Positions 10,445 to 22,000 of a stretch of DNA of 64,000 nt are shown here, one piece after another. The stretch comes from Eublepharis macularius. Taxonomy: Eukaryota; Chordata; Lepidosauria; Squamata; Eublepharidae. Position 1 is the stretch's first letter. Each line of letters opens with the position of its first letter. The stretch lies in contig NC_072796.1 of NCBI RefSeq assembly GCF_028583425.1, positions 144,221,464 through 144,285,463 of the forward strand, written 5' to 3'. The position numbers and the translations under genes are program-made. The notes beneath the pieces were generated by a model that was not told the DNA's origin, did not search any database, and saw only the letters and a list, made by a program, of their open reading frames with translations.

Positions 10445-11400
10445 GGATGGAACTTTGGCACCTGGGGGCTCACTCCGTCTTCACAGACCCGGTCACCAGC
10501 AGCTTCTTCCCCTGCGTCCATTAAAGCCCAGAATAACTCGGTCCTAATCCTGAAGTGGCTTCTCTTACATTCGGGAAGCAGTTTCCTGGTCGTCTCTTCT
10601 GAGAGCGTCTGTATTACAATTGGTCTGTAGCCCTCTTGTTTTCTCTCCATTCTCCGACTGGACTCTGTCTTCTTTCAAAGATTTAGCCTCTATGCCGCAT
10701 TATCCGTCTGTGACAAAGTTTGCTCAGCCATTGCTCCCTTGCTTGGCAGGCCTTCCTGCCTTCAGTTCCAACTCGAGGGTGTGATGGAGCCCAAGGCTAG
10801 TAAAAGTGACACCGCACGTCTCAGCAGGGCAATGGCGACTTGCACTGAAAGCAACCCAGAGAAAGCAGCCCCTTTCGGTGACCTCCGCCCGCCCCACCCC
10901 CTGATCATCTGGAGGCACTTCCCCCCTTCTAGTGGAAGAACTGGCCGCTGTACCACACACATGACCGTGCTTCTGGAGTGAACACTTGATTTCCACGCCC
11001 ATCTATTTATTGGCACTACTTCCTCTTGCCGAGCAGATGCCCTTGAACTGTAGCTTGTGGGGTCTTGCCAGGAGCAAAATCAAGGGAAACCATGGCCTCT
11101 TTTTCTGTTGCACTTTCTTTCTTCAGCCTGCACAGTGAATGAATAAGCCAGCACAGTGAAGGAACTGATGCTCAACTGTTTCTCCTTCCATTCTGTTCTG
11201 AGGGCGTTTTGGGTTACGTGGCTGGTAAAAGCGCCAGCCTTGCCCACATCCCCTTGGCAGAGACTCTTTGGTAAACTCAGCAACAACAATAAAAAACCCT
11301 TTAAACGTTTACAGAATTCTCCCATTGCACTGCAGTTGGGTTTGCTGTCTGACAGATCTGTTTGCCTCTATATTTTTTAAAGATGGACACAAATAAACCA
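10445..11400 (+). other. EPPK1: Epiplakin 3' flank with candidate poly(A) signals
   Basis: Downstream of the stop the sequence is unique-looking and non-coding. An ATTAAA lies at 10520-10525, and AATAAA motifs lie at 11288-11293 and 11392-11397. Any of these could end the epiplakin transcript; which one is used cannot be told from sequence. No repeat family was recognised here. Confidence 0.4.
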
Positions 11401-12269
11401 GTGGTTCCACTTGCCCAGCCAGAGTTGCGAAGGAATCTGCATCCCTAAAGGTACTATATTAGGGGTGGGGGGCAACTTTCTTCCCTTTCACCCAGCTCAC
11501 TAGTTTCTCAAATAAGTTCTTACCTACTAGGTTAGTTTCCTGACAAGAGCATGGAATTCTGGGAAATAAGCTCTACCCTCTGGATATGGCAGACGGGGAA
11601 CAGCTATCAGTTCCAACCCACGTTGATTGCCTCTCACTGGTATGGAATGGGGGAGCTGGGTTGTGTTCTTCAGAGGTTCCTGATAGTCGTACTGGTCTAA
11701 ATACCCCCCCACCCCTAAACAAAGCCATGTTACCGAGACCAAGCAAAATGGCCCAAAGCTCTGGGTTGGATCCAGCCAGCCCTTTAACTGGGCCATAGAA
11801 GGAGGGGAATTGGGCAAGACTGGGGGCGGAATCTGGCTGGACCCGGCCCAGTGTGCAATCTCTCAAATGATCCAGCACTCTTCATTAACTGGGGGTTAAA
11901 AGACAAAAAAAGGGAGTGGGTAGATGTTTTAGGCCGTGATCTTGAGGCTCTTTGTCTGATGCTGTTTGGAATGGCTACGGTCATGAAAGATTCGGGCACT
12001 GGATGGAGCTGGTATCAGGATGCAATTCTGGGAAGGAGGTGAGGCAATGGTCCCTTCCATGCTAAATGAAAAAGTAGCGAATTAAATGTCTTTCCAACAC
12101 CAGACAGAACACACAGGTTGCTTAAAAAGCTGAGGGGAAAACTGAACAATACTGAAAACTAACTTCCCTTAATGCACCAGGCAAAGAATCACGGGAAGTT
12201 AAACTGCTCAGTCCCTGTACAGATGGCTGACCTCCGCTTGAAGAATCCCTGCTCTATCTATCAGCTCAG
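11401..12269. other. Intergenic sequence, nothing recognised
   Basis: Mixed-composition non-coding DNA. Short open frames on both strands lack codon structure or recognisable motifs. Confidence 0.6.
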
Positions 12270-12469
12270 AGCCAAGCTACAAGTGACACCTGACACAGGT
12301 TGGACACTTGTCAGCTTCCCTCAAGTTTTGATGGGAAATGTAGGCATCCTGGTCTTGCAGCTGTAATGGAGAGCCAAGCTGCAAAACCAGGACGCCTACA
12401 TTTCCCATCAAAACTTGAGGGAAGCTGGCAAGTGTCCAACCTGTGTCAGGCGTCACTTGTAGCTTGGCT
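12270..12469. mobile_element. Foldback MITE, ~200 bp, TIR begins AGCCAAGCTACAAGTGAC
   Basis: The left arm (12270-12361) and right arm (12374-12469) are near-perfect reverse complements with only about a dozen bases between them, so the element is almost one palindrome. The terminal bases closely resemble those of the larger element at 34180-34796, which suggests one non-autonomous DNA transposon family. No clear target-site duplication is seen. The superfamily is not assignable by eye; hAT-like is possible. Confidence 0.7.
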
Positions 12470-13120
12470 GTAAGTCTCAGGCATTGTCCTGGTAGAGAGC
12501 GGTTTCAAATGGCTGTTCAGATCCAGAGAAAACCCCAGTGGCTGCGGCAGGAGCTGTCAAGGGCTGGACACCCGCTCGGGACATACTGCAGTGGCCCCTC
12601 TCCATGCGTAGGGAGTGGTCTGGGGGCTAGCCCAGCAGCAGGAAGGCCCCTCATGGGTCAGAGCAGGAGAGGAGACTGGAGCCCTTGCTGCAGAGTCAGA
12701 CCTCTGAGCCACAGACCCAGGCAAGCGGGAGCCCGGTTCTTGCTCTTCTTTCGGGCCCCTCGTCGCCCTTGTGCCCGGAGGCCTTGCCCTGTGCCTCACT
12801 GAGCTTCGCCTTCCAGCCAGCCCCTCTGACACTGGCAGGAAGATGGTGGCGGAAAAGCCCTCGCAGGCCAACAAAGGGAGGCAGGGAGGAAGGCCCAACG
12901 TGGATTAAGGCCCCTCGGCCTGGAGAGGGGCCGTACCAGGCTGGCTTCACCTCCCACTCCCCAGCCCCTAGCAGGCTGATGCTCCCCCGTCACAACCCTC
13001 TGATAGCACAGGGGCCCCTTGGCATGCAAGGCCTGGCTAGGCCTGGACCCGCCGCACACGGCCACTTCTTACACAAGTATTTAGGAAGGGTCTGTGGCCC
13101 CTTGCGTGGATGTGGTTGCT
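12470..13120. other. GC-rich intergenic sequence
   Basis: No gene, RNA or named repeat recognised. Open frames on both strands reflect GC-rich composition and lack protein motifs. Confidence 0.5.
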
Positions 13121-13134
13121 CTTCCCATGGAGGG

Positions 13135-13629
13135 CAGCAACAAAACACAATTTCCCGTGCAATAACAATGTCTCCCTATTTTATTTACAGTAATTGCATA
13201 ATTTAACAGAACTATACCACATGTAACCATTGCGTGTATACACCTTTGCGTGTATTCTTTAGGTCTACTTGTGATCTGTGAACTACACAGTTTATTGGAA
13301 CCAAATCTTGGACTATACCCAACTCCAGTTGGAATATAAGGCGAGCTTGTATGAAATAATTAATGTGTACATGGTGCTAGGAAGCATTTGCACTTTAATA
13401 CCTGTTGCAATATTAATAGAGCACTTGAAGCACTGGACACTTTATGTATGGACTTTGGAGCATATATGACGCCTGCAAAATAATTTTTCCTAGAACTGGT
13501 TACATGTGGTATAGTTCTGTTAAATTATGCAATTACTGTAAATAAAATAGGGAGACATTGTTATTGCACAGGAAATTGTGTTTTGTTGCTGCCATACTTA
13601 CCGTGTTGCTCCATATTTTGTGCTAATTA
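13135..13629. mobile_element. Unclassified foldback element with 14-bp target duplication
   Basis: The 14-bp sequence CTTCCCATGGAGGG stands at 13121-13134 and again at 13630-13643, flanking a 495-bp AT-rich insert in otherwise GC-rich DNA. Inside it, about 95 bp at 13135-13226 is matched in reverse complement at 13497-13591, leaving an AT-rich centre of about 270 bp and a 36-bp right end outside the palindrome. A duplication of this length is typical of target-primed retrotransposition rather than of cut-and-paste transposons, yet the long inverted arms look MITE-like. I do not recognise the family. Confidence 0.7.
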
Positions 13630-13643
13630 CTTCCCATGGAGGG

Positions 13644-15935
13644 GGCAGCCCCAGTGGCAGCCCTTCCAACCTGCCAGCCAGTAGACCCCTGGAAGGGGTC
13701 GTGTCAGATTAGGGACTGGGGCGGGGCAGGGCGGGCAGGCTGCTGTGGCGACCCAGTGGCGAGGGAAATGCCCTCTGCACATACTTCTCCACCTGTCTCT
13801 GGAATTCAAAAGGGGGGCCACCCTTGCACTAGCACTATTGCAGGGGTGTACGGCTTGGGACCTGTTGGTCTGCATTATGGCGTGGGGCAGGTATACCCCC
13901 CCCAGCAGGCAAGAAAAAGGAAGTTAATCCCGCCCCTCATAGGCCCCAGCACATGGCCGATGGCCTAGGCTGGTGCAACATGCAAACCTCTTCAAGATGT
14001 CTCCTGGGCCTGAGGCCCTGCGCAGTCCCCCAGGCATGCACACATGCACGCGCACACACGACACACACGTTTTAGCCAGCTTTACCCAGGCTGTGTTGTG
14101 GGGGGCAGTTTTTATTCCCATGGCGGCACAACCTCCCTCCCCCTTTCCCGCCAGCTCTTTCCCAGAACGGTTTCAGCAGCAGCTTCTCACCAGCATGTTG
14201 TGGTTAAAAAATAGACGCCGCTGCTGACCTTCCCCACAGTCTGGCAGTGCCCCCCCCCGCCCCCGTGTACCCGGGCCTTCTCCGGGCCTCCGCTGATTTA
14301 CACAGATAGCCAGCTGGGTGCCCAAAATGTGCAACAAGAAAGGGAGACGCCCTGGGGCCAAGGTACAGGGAGAGTGCCCCTCCTGGGGGCCATTTGGGCC
14401 GTGCTAGGCTGGCATCTTCCAGACCGTTTGCCCTGCTTGCTTATCCTCTGAAGGTGCTTTTCTTCTTTACTTCAGCCAGTTCATTAAACGTGAAGCACAA
14501 TCGCAAGTACACAGCGAGAGACAACGTCTCCACACCAAACAATACGGGGGAATAAACACGCAGGTTGCATTAACTGGCACAGAATAAAGCCGTGCTCTGG
14601 TGTGATCTTGACCTTTGCTATTGCAGTTTAGAGCCTCCATTTCACCCATCCCCACTCCCTGCAAGGGAGTCTGTGTGCTTGTGGCTGGCGGAAGGGGGAG
14701 CTGTGCCCAGAGGCAGAGATCTGCCATCTATGCTGCACAGTTGTGCCCAAGCAGAGCTCAAGGGGAGGCTGCTCTGCCAGTGGGGTGGGGGTGTCCTCCT
14801 GGATATCTCAGCCATGGGGGCGCATTGCCCCTCCCCACTGGTCCCTGGCCCCTGGTGACGATATTGTGGCTGTTTACAAAAGTGACGGAACATCGCCCCA
14901 GAGTAGGGCAATATAGTTGTTAGCCTGCTATGTTGCCTCTCTTCACTGTGGGAGCTCAAAGTACATGGGGGGAGGGGAGGCAGCTTCCTGTGCCCCCCTC
15001 GCCACCATGCTTTGGGACCACCACGCTGGCAAAAGCAGGGCTTCCTGTGGAGAGGTGCCCCTCCGTGTCTCCATAGAATTCCTCTAGCACTAACTACTAG
15101 AATCTACAACAGACATTTTTGGAAATTACACTACCCACCCGGTGTGGTAGGGAAACAGATCGCCAAAGCCGGAATGACACCAGACAGGCCCAAACAAAGC
15201 AACACGAGGACGCCACGGGTGGCCCCATACGGCCCTCGCCTCCGGCTGTTTCAGCCCACCCTCAGTGCCCTACAGCCTGTGCTGGACAATGCCCCCCCCC
15301 CTTCTCACCGGCAGTGGGAGGCAAACCTTTTTCTTGCCCACAGGCAGCCTCGCAACCTTAAACAACTCCACACTCACAGCAATGCACTTCCCAACGTGGG
15401 CGCAGACTTGGGGGGCAAACCAAGACACCCACTTCGTCCCCGTATTCACCCTAATGGCACAGCCACCGGGCCTGACAGCACCCAGCCGCTCCCGCCACTT
15501 GTTCCTCTTCCAATGTTGTCCATGCCATCAAGTGACAATGATGCCCTTCCACTCGCTGCACTGGACAACCAGGTCAGTCCCTACACAAAAGAATAAACGG
15601 ACAGGAATCTGACATTTAAAATCACAAGGCTCAAAAGCTGGCTGTGGGGGAACGTTTTCGTGTGCCAGGACATTCCGTGGCCAATGCTGATCTCATGGCG
15701 GCCGTCCTCGGCCAGAGAAACCTCAAGGGAAGACTGCAACGCCTGGTTGCTGAAACGGAGTTCATTCACCAGTTCAGAACGATGGACTCCCCAGGGCTGA
15801 ATATGGATATCAGATTCTTACCTCACTACAGATGCTACTTTTCTCCATTTCCTCCCCCGCTTTAATCAACATGTCACATTGTCCCTCTACATCCTCTCTG
15901 ACTTCTTTGCAATGCCCCCCCCCCACCTTCTGAAT
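13644..15935. other. Intergenic sequence, nothing recognised
   Basis: GC-rich non-coding DNA with C-rich homopolymers. No repeat family, RNA or coding pattern was recognised. Confidence 0.5.
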
Positions 15936-15939
15936 GTGA

Positions 15940-16020
15940 TATAAAGACTCGGGGATCTCCATTCCTATTTGTATATGATGAAGGGCGCCTGACCCTCGAA
16001 GCTTATCCCCGGGAAACTCC
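15940..16020 (+). mobile_element. Degenerate Penelope-like or related repeat remnant
   Basis: The stretch TGATGAAGGGCGCCTGACCC followed shortly by CGAAGCTTAT resembles the reptile repeat whose conserved core reads CTGAAGA, a short hairpin, then CGAAAGCTTA. It is eroded and was recognised only by that core. Confidence 0.3.
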
Positions 16021-16060
16021 TGCTAAAGCACCTTGCTCAGCTGCTGGAGGCCAACATGGC

Positions 16061-16252
16061 CGCCACCGTGGGGTCAGGTAGCAATTTTCCTCAGGCCATT
16101 TTGGCTAGGGATCCTGACGGTGTTTTGCCACCTTCTGGGCATGGAGCAGGGGTCGCTGGGAGTGGGGGTGAGTAGTTGTGATTTTCCTACATTGTGCAGG
16201 GGGCTGGACTAGATGAGCCTGGAGGTCCCTTCCAACCCTAGGGTTCTATGGC
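16061..16252 (+). mobile_element. CR1 LINE 3' end fragment
   Basis: Carries the typical CR1 3' sequence: a CTTCTGGGCATGGAGCAGG block, then CATTGTGCAGGGGGCTGGAC, TAGATGA and CCCTTCCAACCCTA, ending in GGTTCTATGG. This is a 5'-truncated dead copy. Confidence 0.8.
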
Positions 16253-16469
16253 TACCCACCTGAAAGCCCGCTTTCCCAGGGTCTTTACATGCAGCCACTA
16301 CCGAAGCTCTGCGTGAGCCCTTGATGGACAGAAAGGGGAGATGCGCTGATCCTTCAGCACTGCCACAGTCAGGGCTGGGGGTGTGGTGGCCAAGTCGCTC
16401 TTCAACTCAAGGCCAGCCCTAGATGTTGAGCAGTGCTGCAGCCTGGGTCCAAGAAGAGGCAGGGGCACA

Positions 16470-16800
16470 TCACAGAGCCATAGAAACAGAGAGCTGGGAG
16501 TGGGCACCAGGGGCATCTAGTCCAGCCCCCTGCACAACGCAGGAAATTCACAGCTATCTTCCCCCCCCACCTCCCCCAGTGCCCCCTGCTCGATGCCCAG
16601 AGGAAGGCAAAAAAACTTCCAGGATCTGGCCTGGGAGGAAATCCCTTCCTGACCCCAAAGTGGCGATTGGCCTTACCCTGAGCACGTAAGAAGGGCCTAG
16701 CCCCAGCTCAGTCCTTCCTGCCCTCCCTCCCCAGATCTGCCGGAATTCTTATTGAGTCAGAGAATCATCATTGCTGTCAGGGGGGCATCTAGCCCCACAG
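16470..16800 (-). mobile_element. CR1 LINE 3' end fragment, reverse orientation
   Basis: The reverse complement shows the same CR1 3' blocks: GCATCTAGTCCAGCCCCCTG, the 'cagaggaaggc' region, and GCCATCTAGCC-type upstream sequence near 16785. Truncated and non-coding. Confidence 0.75.
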
Positions 16801-18160
16801 CGACCGCCCCCATCAGAGCTCCTGGCCCACATGCTGCCCCACACCGCGCCCCAGAGGTCCCAGCCATGCTTGCCGCCCAGCCCCAGAAGAAAACACCGGC
16901 GCTTGCGGACTGTTGCCAGCAGAGGGCTCTGCTCTCCCTCCCCAAAAGCTCATGTGGTTGTTCGTGTTCCAGGTGCCGCTGGGCCTCCGCTCGACTGTGC
17001 TCTGCCTACCTGGCCGCTGAAGGCCGTTCTCCTGGGATCGCAGCGCACGGTCTCCAGGCTTTGCCCCGCAGCTCTGGTGGTGAAGCCAGTGCTGTAGAGC
17101 CCTCCCAAGACTTCCGGCGCAGTCCTGCTCTCGGCCTGCTCTGCTGGCACCACGGTGGCTCTGGCTGTGCCAGACTGTACAGCTTGTCCCTTGACCGAGC
17201 CATTTTCCTGGCTCCTCACAGTGGCTCCCATGCGGTCTGTACTCCACACCCGTCTGCCTCAGAGCCCGTGGAGCTGAGCTGCGGCCCTGTGGCAGGGCTG
17301 GTGATGCCAGAGGCAATTCCACCCAGGCAGCTTGTGGCTGGGGTCAGGCCAAGGAGCCCCCCGTGATGGTACATCGGTGCCCTCCTCATCGTGTGGCCCT
17401 GGGCAATCATGTGGCATGCAACCAGCACAAAACCGAAGGAGAGAACAGAAGAGCTACCCCAAGGTCCCCCCAGGGCCTCTTGTGCCGGGCCCCTGCGGTC
17501 AGCCTGCCTGCCCCCCTTGATAGCCTCTGCGCGGACAGGTCCTTGGGTCACTCCACCCCAGAGGTGGCCCATCAGGCCATTGGTCTGCTTAGGCCAGGAT
17601 CTTGGGTTCCAACTGGAGGCGGCTGCCAGGCAACAAGAGGTCTTCCATCACGGCCCCCCTGGCGCTGGCACCTTCTGCATGCACGGCAAGGGCTGAAGCG
17701 CCGGGCCCCACACAGGCCCCACACAGGCCCTGCCGCCACTCCAAGGCACGCCCAGGGGCTCCTTAGGAAGGCCAGGGAGCCTCCCTGTTGGCCTTCGGGG
17801 GCCCACCTTTTGGACCAGGCCCAGCCTCTTTCTCTTGAACTGCCCCTTGAGCAGCGATCGATGGTGGTTCATTGCAGGCCCTGCAGAACTTCACCCCCTC
17901 CTGGCTCCAGCAGACTCTGGGGTGAAAGAATTGGAGCCTTCAACTTGGGTGGCTCACAGAGTAGGCCGAGACATCTGATCAGAGGCTCCGTCGGTGCCTC
18001 GAGGCAGATGGCATGCACCCCCAAGGCACAGGAGCTGTCAGGGCAGGCCTCTGAACCGGCCCACGGGAGCTGTGGGCTGAGGACCAGCTCCGTTGTGGCG
18101 GGGAGGGAAGGTTTTGTGGGGGGTGGGGGAGGCTGGGAGCTGCGAGGGAGAAAGAAGGGC
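16801..18160. other. GC-rich region without a supported gene
   Basis: Long open frames occur on both strands (for example 16752-17366 and 17363-18277 plus). They overlap one another in several frames, have no recognisable domain and are expected in GC-rich DNA. A short direct doubling of CCCACACAGG is seen near 17706. Confidence 0.5.
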
Positions 18161-18164
18161 TCTT

Positions 18165-18250
18165 GGAGTGAGTCCAGTGGCACCTTAGAGACCAAAAAGC
18201 TTTACAGGGTGCAAGCTTTCGAGACTCAGCGCTCCCTTCTTCAGTCACGG
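18165..18250 (-). mobile_element. Retroelement fragment with CTGAAGA...GAAA core
   Basis: The reverse complement reads CTGAAGA (18238-18244), a weak hairpin, then GAAA (18217-18220) and ends in the common reptile tail 'gtctctaaggtgccactgga'. Partial copies of the tail occur at 18512-18545 and 50790-50850. The layout resembles the ribozyme-bearing ends of Penelope-like elements, but the core is degenerate here. Confidence 0.5.
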
Positions 18251-18969
18251 GTAGGAATGGGGATCCCTGGGCCTTAATACCCCAGCCAAAGGTGGGTGGG
18301 GTGTCACAGGGGCTCTCGTAACAGGAGTGGGTGGGCAAGCTCAGAGCAGACAGGCACTCAAGCCCCCCTCCCTCACCGGATGCCAAGAGGGTCTGCCTGG
18401 TGCTGCATGGACGGCAGAGAGATGGGCTGCCGTGGGACCACTCGCTGGAGAGAATGTGTTCAAAGCCCACAACTTCTGCCGGACTGTTAACTTTCCCCCG
18501 TTAACTTTCTGAATAAACTTTGTTGTTCTTAACTTTAAAAGCCGCCATGTCACACCTGCCAGTTTTACCTCTGTTCTCAATCCAGGCTTGGATGGGTCTG
18601 TCCTCAGGCCAGATCTGATTCCCTTGAACCCCTTTCTCTCTTCATTGCCCGCTGGTGGGAGACCCAGTTGCTTTCTGCAAAGGATCCCATGGAGGCTGAG
18701 CAGGAGGCCAAAGGCTGCCCTAGGCAAATCCTCCTTCCATGGCCTCTGCAGGACTTCGTGTGCTTGGAATCCAGCTCTGAGAGGCCCCCATTTCAAAAGC
18801 CTTGCTTGTTTCCAGCCGCACTGTAAAGGTGAGCAGTGAAGGATGGACTCTGAAACGGCCCTTGGTCAGGAAGAGTTCTGAGCAGAGGATGTGGCCAGCA
18901 TGTGTGTGTTTGTGTGTGTACTTCTCTGCCAGGGCTGGGCTGGTGTGTCATCCCAGGGCGGGGATGTAA

Positions 18970-19083
18970 TGGGAAGCTTTAAAGCAAGGCAGCACCCCAG
19001 CCGGGCACAGAGGCAGCGGCGGCAGCAGCAGCAAGAGCACAGCAGTGCACGGCGGATCCCAGAGCGTCGCTCAGAACCTGCAG
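18970..19083 (+). other. Candidate 5' non-coding exon of the second epiplakin-like gene
   Basis: A block rich in AGCAGC runs to CTGCAG followed by GTAAGG at 19084, a strong 5' splice-donor match. A TTTAAAG box stands near 18979. Read in the phase that would join the acceptor at 24136, it has no ATG, so the first in-frame ATG of a spliced message would be 24203. A two-exon layout with a short leader exon fits epiplakin-type genes, but the pairing is inferred and other donors are possible. Confidence 0.35.
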
Positions 19084-22000
19084 GTAAGGGCATGGATGAG
19101 GGCAAGGCAGGGGCCTCTTCAGCCCTTGGCAGTGCCTCACGGGCAGGGACTGTCTGCACTGAGGCAGGCCATCAAGCAGGGGTGCCCTTCCCTGGAGATG
19201 GCGGCCTCCCGTCCTGGGCATCCCAGCTTGCCTTCTTGGCGTGTGCGCTTCCTCTGCTGGAGGCAACGGCTAGACAGGGCCAGGGTTCTTGTGGCCCCGG
19301 GGGCTGCTGTGGCCAGTCGCCGTTCCCTGTCTCCAGTGGAGGGAGGGCGCCACATGAAGCCCCTTAGCTTATTCCTGAACAGCTGAGCAGAGGTCTGGCT
19401 TTCCTCTTAACACCCACCCACATCTCAGCCCCTTCCCTGCCTCCCACCCGGAAATCCCTGCCCAGAATGGGGCTCTCCCATCACTCCCTGGCTGGCCTCC
19501 CAAACGAACACTTGGCCGTATCTTGCTCCTGTCGCCTGACCGCTCTGAGGTTTTGTGGCAAGCGACCTGGGAGAGCTGCCACTTCTGCAGAGGTGGCGGG
19601 CCTTGGTCCATCCTCACAAATCCGGAAGAGGCCCCTTGCCTGCTGGTCCAGGTAGCAGGGAGGCTCAAGGGCCTCCCCCAAGAGAGGGTGTGGCGGGCAG
19701 CTGGAGACCCAACAGCAGGGCCACAGGGAGCTGCCTTGTGGGGTAGGAGAGCAGGGAAAGGCAGGGGAGGGGGGGCAGGAGACTGGGAAGGCAGCCACCC
19801 GGCAACCCTTTCCCAGGTCAGCTGGCTAGTGCAGGGCAGGCAGCTCCACACAGCACCGCTCAGGCCAGCCATGGGCACTCTGACCTGCCGTGCTGCAGCT
19901 GGCCAGCTGGGTGGCCAAGCCTCCAAAGGTGTAAGGAGAAGCAAGGGGAGTGCTTAGCCCCACCCCAGGGGGAAGGCATGGAGACTGGCAGGGCAGCCTC
20001 TGGCCCGCTCCCTGAGCACCCCAGGCACGGTTTGGCCTGGCCCTGAGATGCCAGCTCCTAGGGAGCTAACCTGTTGCCAGGGCCCTTTGGGGTGCACAAG
20101 AGCCCCATGGAAAGGAGGCCCCACAGTCCCCTGTCACCTCCTTAAATGCATGACCCTTGGAACCCCAAAGCTTCTGGGAGCCCGGGAGCCCATTCTGCGG
20201 CCTCTGGCCTCTGGCCTAGCAAGAATGCTTGCTTTGCTCTGGAAGTGGCTGCCAGAGGAAGGTTGGTCCTATTTTTTCAGGAATCAAGTCCTGCCTCTGG
20301 AGGAAGGAAGCTTAGATATGCCAGGGATGAAAACAAGGCGCCTCTGCAACCAGCCCCTGGGGGTCCTTTAGAACAGCCCTTTGAGGCGCACCTGGAAACC
20401 GAGAGGGATTTGTTTACCGTCCCTTTTAATCAGGGCATGTGAACTTTTTCTGAGAGTGCTTGCGTTTATTTACTGTTCTGTTTTTAAGTCTGTGAGTGAG
20501 TAGTGGCCATTATGGTAAACGGAACCTCAAGAGTCTGAGGCAGTCTACCTCTGAAAGCCAGGTGCTGGGGGACAAACAGCAAGGGAGGCCGGCATGGCGT
20601 GTTTGTGCCCTTCTCAGAGAGAGAGAAAAGGAGGGAGGGAGATGGCAGGTGAGGCCGGCAGCCCATCCAGGCTGAGCAAGCGGCTGTCTGGGTGGCATCG
20701 TCAGAGGAAAGGGGTGCTGTGAGAGGAAGTGGCGGGTGTCGCTGGCTCCTGTGACTGCCTTTCACTCTGGCCCTGCTGCTGCCACCACCCAGGTGCAAGC
20801 CCAGCTCCGGAGGTTCTCCGCTGGTGGGACCGGGGGAGGTGGGAGCGGCTTCCAACCCCCTTCCCCCCCCAAAAAAAAAGACCAGACAGGCCCTGGAGGT
20901 TCTGAGCTTTTGGCAAAGATCACTTTGGGGTTCCTGTTGAGAGCCACTCCGAGTGGCTTAAGCAGGTGCTGTTCCTCCCTCCCTCCCTGCCTGCCCACCA
21001 GTTCCTGGGCAGTCGAGGGCCCTGGTCTCTCCCGGCCAGCCTTGGCACTCCAGGGTCCCTTCAAGGCCTTGCCCGTCCCCTGCTGCCGCCTGATCCCTTG
21101 CAGTCCTCTGGCAGTCTCAGCAGCCAGCCGGTGCTGGGCCAAAGGCGCTCGCTGTTGGGGGGGGGGGTCATCTGTAAACCTCTTCCTTTCCCCCGCCCTC
21201 CTGCGTTCCTTTGGGGACATACGGGGCCGACCCCTCCCCAGTGAGCTCTCCTGGTCTCCCCCCCCCCAGCAGAGATGCCACGGAGGGGTGGTGGGCTCGG
21301 GGGAACACAGGCAGGAGGTAGAGCCGCCTCCTGGGGTGTGCCAAGGCCAGTCCACTGGGGGCTTGCAAGGGGCGCCATCCCCCCAGAAGAGGGCAGGAGG
21401 TGCTCAGGCCCCAGAGGCCTTCTGCGGCTGTACCAGGGCCCAGTGAGGAGGAAATGACACACAGGGAGGGGACGGGAAGCACCTGGGCCCTAATTGCTTC
21501 ATGCCTCTTGGGCCCAATCCACATAATTAGCAGCCTCCCGTGACATTGCACAGCCCCATCGCTGGTCCCTGCAGCCAGAGATCCCGGGGGTCCTGGGGGG
21601 CTGTGCAGTCTCAGCCTGCACCTCACTGGGCAGCATCGCTCCTCTGCCTGCATGAGTTTCCCCCCCGCCCCCCCCTCCGGGAGTCCCAGGGCCCTGCCTG
21701 GCAGTGGCTCCCCAGGGCCCCCAGACGAGGCCCCTTTGCAGCCCACCGGCTTGGAAGCCGCCTTCCAACTGCAGCTGCCTGAGCCCTCCGCCATGCCCCT
21801 GCCGAAGGGTTGCTGAACAGGAGCCCCCGTGCCCCCCCCCCAGGCAAGAAGCCCCAGCGCTTCAGCAGCCACACTCCTGTGCCTGGCTGGCCTTAGGAAG
21901 TTTTGTGGCATCCCTGTTGGTGTTGCCCTGCTGGGAATGAACTGGGCATTTGCTGGAGCATCCGGCCCTGCGAAGGCAGAGACCCGATCCTGGTTTAGGA

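Noticed and set aside
16752-18277. Overlapping plus-strand ORFs of 204 and 304 codons
   Set aside because: GC-rich region with equally long frames on both strands, no domain, no splice or start context; begins inside a CR1 fragment.
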